A stretch of DNA of 5,889 bases from Myxococcales bacterium (lineage in GTDB: Bacteria; Myxococcota; Polyangia; Fen-1088). Of this stretch, positions 5,084 to 5,889 are shown piece by piece. Where the stretch lies: assembly GCA_003157315.1 (NCBI GenBank), contig PMJE01000417.1:1-5889 (forward strand), in the 5' to 3' direction. Both the position numbers and the translations under genes were made by a program. The notes beneath the pieces were generated by a model. That model ran no database searches. It had not been told where the DNA came from and saw only the letters and a program-made list of their open reading frames with translations. Position 1 is the first letter of the stretch. The number at the start of each line of letters is the position of its first letter.

Positions 5084-5889
5084 GTGGACGCACTCCCGAC
5101 GCTCGCCTCTCCCGGCATGCGCTTGGCCGCCACCCTTGCGGCGGCCGGCTTGGGCGCCATCTGGGGCAGCTTCCTCAACGTGTGCATTGCGCGCATTCCG
5201 CGCGGGATGTCGGTGGTCAGGCCAGCCTCGCATTGCTTCGCCTGCAAAGGTCGCGTGTGGGCGCGTGACAACATCCCCATCCTTTCGTACTTTCTCTTGC
5301 GCGGACGCTGCCGCCACTGCGGCGCAAGGTTCTCCCCCCGCTACGCGCTGGTCGAGGCTGTCACTGCCGCGCTCTCGGCCCTGGTGTTCTGGAGCTTCGT
5401 GGTCGATGCGCCGGGCGAGCCGCTCGGCGTACGCGCCGCCCGCTTCGCCACCTACTTTGCCTTTGCCGCCGTTCTCGTCGTGCTGTCGTTCATCGATCTC
5501 GACACCAAGCGCCTTCCCGACATCATCACGCTTCCTGCCATTGCGGTGTTCTTTCTCGCCGGGTTCGCCGTCCACGAAGTCGCTTGGTCAGAACGGGCTA
5601 TCGGGGCCGCTGCTGGCTACCTGCTGGTCCGCCTGGTTAGCGACGGCTACTACTACGCCACCGGGCGTGAGGGTCTGGGCTTGGGAGATGGCAAGTTGTT
5701 GGCCATCATGGGCGCCTTGTTCGGCTGGAAAGCCATTCCTGCCATCGTGTTGCTGGCGTCGGTCACCGGCATCCTGGTCAGCGTGCCGGTTCTGCTCGTC
5801 CGCCGACGGCGGGCCGCCGTGGCCCGGCCAGCGGAGCCGCCGTCGCCCACGTCACCCCCCGCTCCCCCTACGGGGGCTTCGGGAGCGAC
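5084..5889 (+). CDS. pilD: Type IV prepilin peptidase / N-methyltransferase (A24A family), 3' end outside the window
   Basis: Inner-membrane aspartic protease that cleaves the leader of type IV prepilins and type II secretion pseudopilins, and N-methylates the new N-terminus. The 268 visible codons cover essentially the whole family domain. TM1 with LGAIWGSFLNVCIARIPRG lies at 23-41. A cytoplasmic zinc-binding loop carries C51-x2-C54 and C76-x2-C79 around DNIPILSYFLLRGR (62-75). The first catalytic aspartate is D138 in FIDLDTKRLPD (137-146 region), and the second, D202, is in GLGLGDGKLLA, the GxGD motif. Further hydrophobic segments span about 125-138, 147-164, 171-184 and 206-240. A Pro/Ala-rich tail begins near 247 and is still open at the right edge. 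I chose GTG 5084 (VDALP) since a TAA at 5072-5074 bounds the frame; the alternative ATG 5117 would shorten TM1. GAGGAG lies 15 bases upstream, further than usual. No pilus or secretion genes are visible beside it. Confidence 0.93.
   Translation, partial: MDALPTLASPGMRLAATLAAAGLGAIWGSFLNVCIARIPRGMSVVRPASHCFACKGRVWARDNIPILSYFLLRGRCRHCGARFSPRYALVEAVTAALSALVFWSFVVDAPGEPLGVRAARFATYFAFAAVLVVLSFIDLDTKRLPDIITLPAIAVFFLAGFAVHEVAWSERAIGAAAGYLLVRLVSDGYYYATGREGLGLGDGKLLAIMGALFGWKAIPAIVLLASVTGILVSVPVLLVRRRRAAVARPAEPPSPTSPPAPPTGASGA

Noticed and set aside
4987..5280. 98-codon upstream extension of the lipoprotein
   Set aside because: It would cross the divergent intergenic region and the start of pilD, and would bury the signal peptide inside the protein.
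5039..5575. 178-codon minus-strand frame opposite pilD
   Set aside because: Charged, motif-free antisense of a gene whose catalytic motifs are all present on the plus strand.
1..5889. tRNA, rRNA or riboswitch genes and transposases
   Set aside because: I found no cloverleaf text, conserved rRNA stretches, riboswitch cores or transposase motifs on either strand by eye; a covariance search could still find small RNAs.

Overview
This window is GC-rich chromosomal DNA from a Gram-negative bacterium. The compact operons, the high-GC coding style, a lipoprotein paired with a conserved protein of unknown function, and dispersed hairpin repeats would fit Myxococcota (former Deltaproteobacteria) or a neighbouring soil or sediment phylum. 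That placement is an inference; no rRNA gene or marker here settles it. I see no phage, transposase, CRISPR array, toxin-antitoxin pair or defence locus, and no clearly novel system. The less usual material is two hairpin repeats in gene gaps and a translationally coupled pair of unknown genes.

Left part (1-1404), central carbon metabolism. The first 109 bases hold the start of a minus-strand gene whose 36 visible residues look like the N-terminus of a pyruvate/2-oxoacid dehydrogenase E1 alpha subunit. Divergent from it, behind a plausible sigma70 promoter, lies a two-gene plus-strand unit: a DUF4178-like protein and gpmA (2,3-bisphosphoglycerate-dependent phosphoglycerate mutase). An 84-bp control region may therefore serve both a lower-glycolysis enzyme and an enzyme that acts on pyruvate.

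Middle (1405-3199). gpmA converges on a minus-strand operon that reads, from right to left, rsfS (ribosomal silencing factor), rlmH (23S rRNA pseudouridine methyltransferase) and a small J-domain protein. rsfS and rlmH overlap by GTGA; the J-domain gene starts 28 bp after rlmH. The gap between the convergent genes is almost filled by a 130-bp imperfect hairpin containing three CACAGAGG units. A second repeat, a perfect 17-bp stem, lies just upstream of rsfS.

Right part (3200-5889). Two further minus-strand genes also overlap by GTGA: a probable lipoprotein and a conserved hypothetical protein with a hydrophobic segment. Divergent from them, a type IV prepilin peptidase gene (pilD family) with complete catalytic and zinc-binding motifs runs off the right edge. 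Apart from the gaps described in the feature list, the window is coding.
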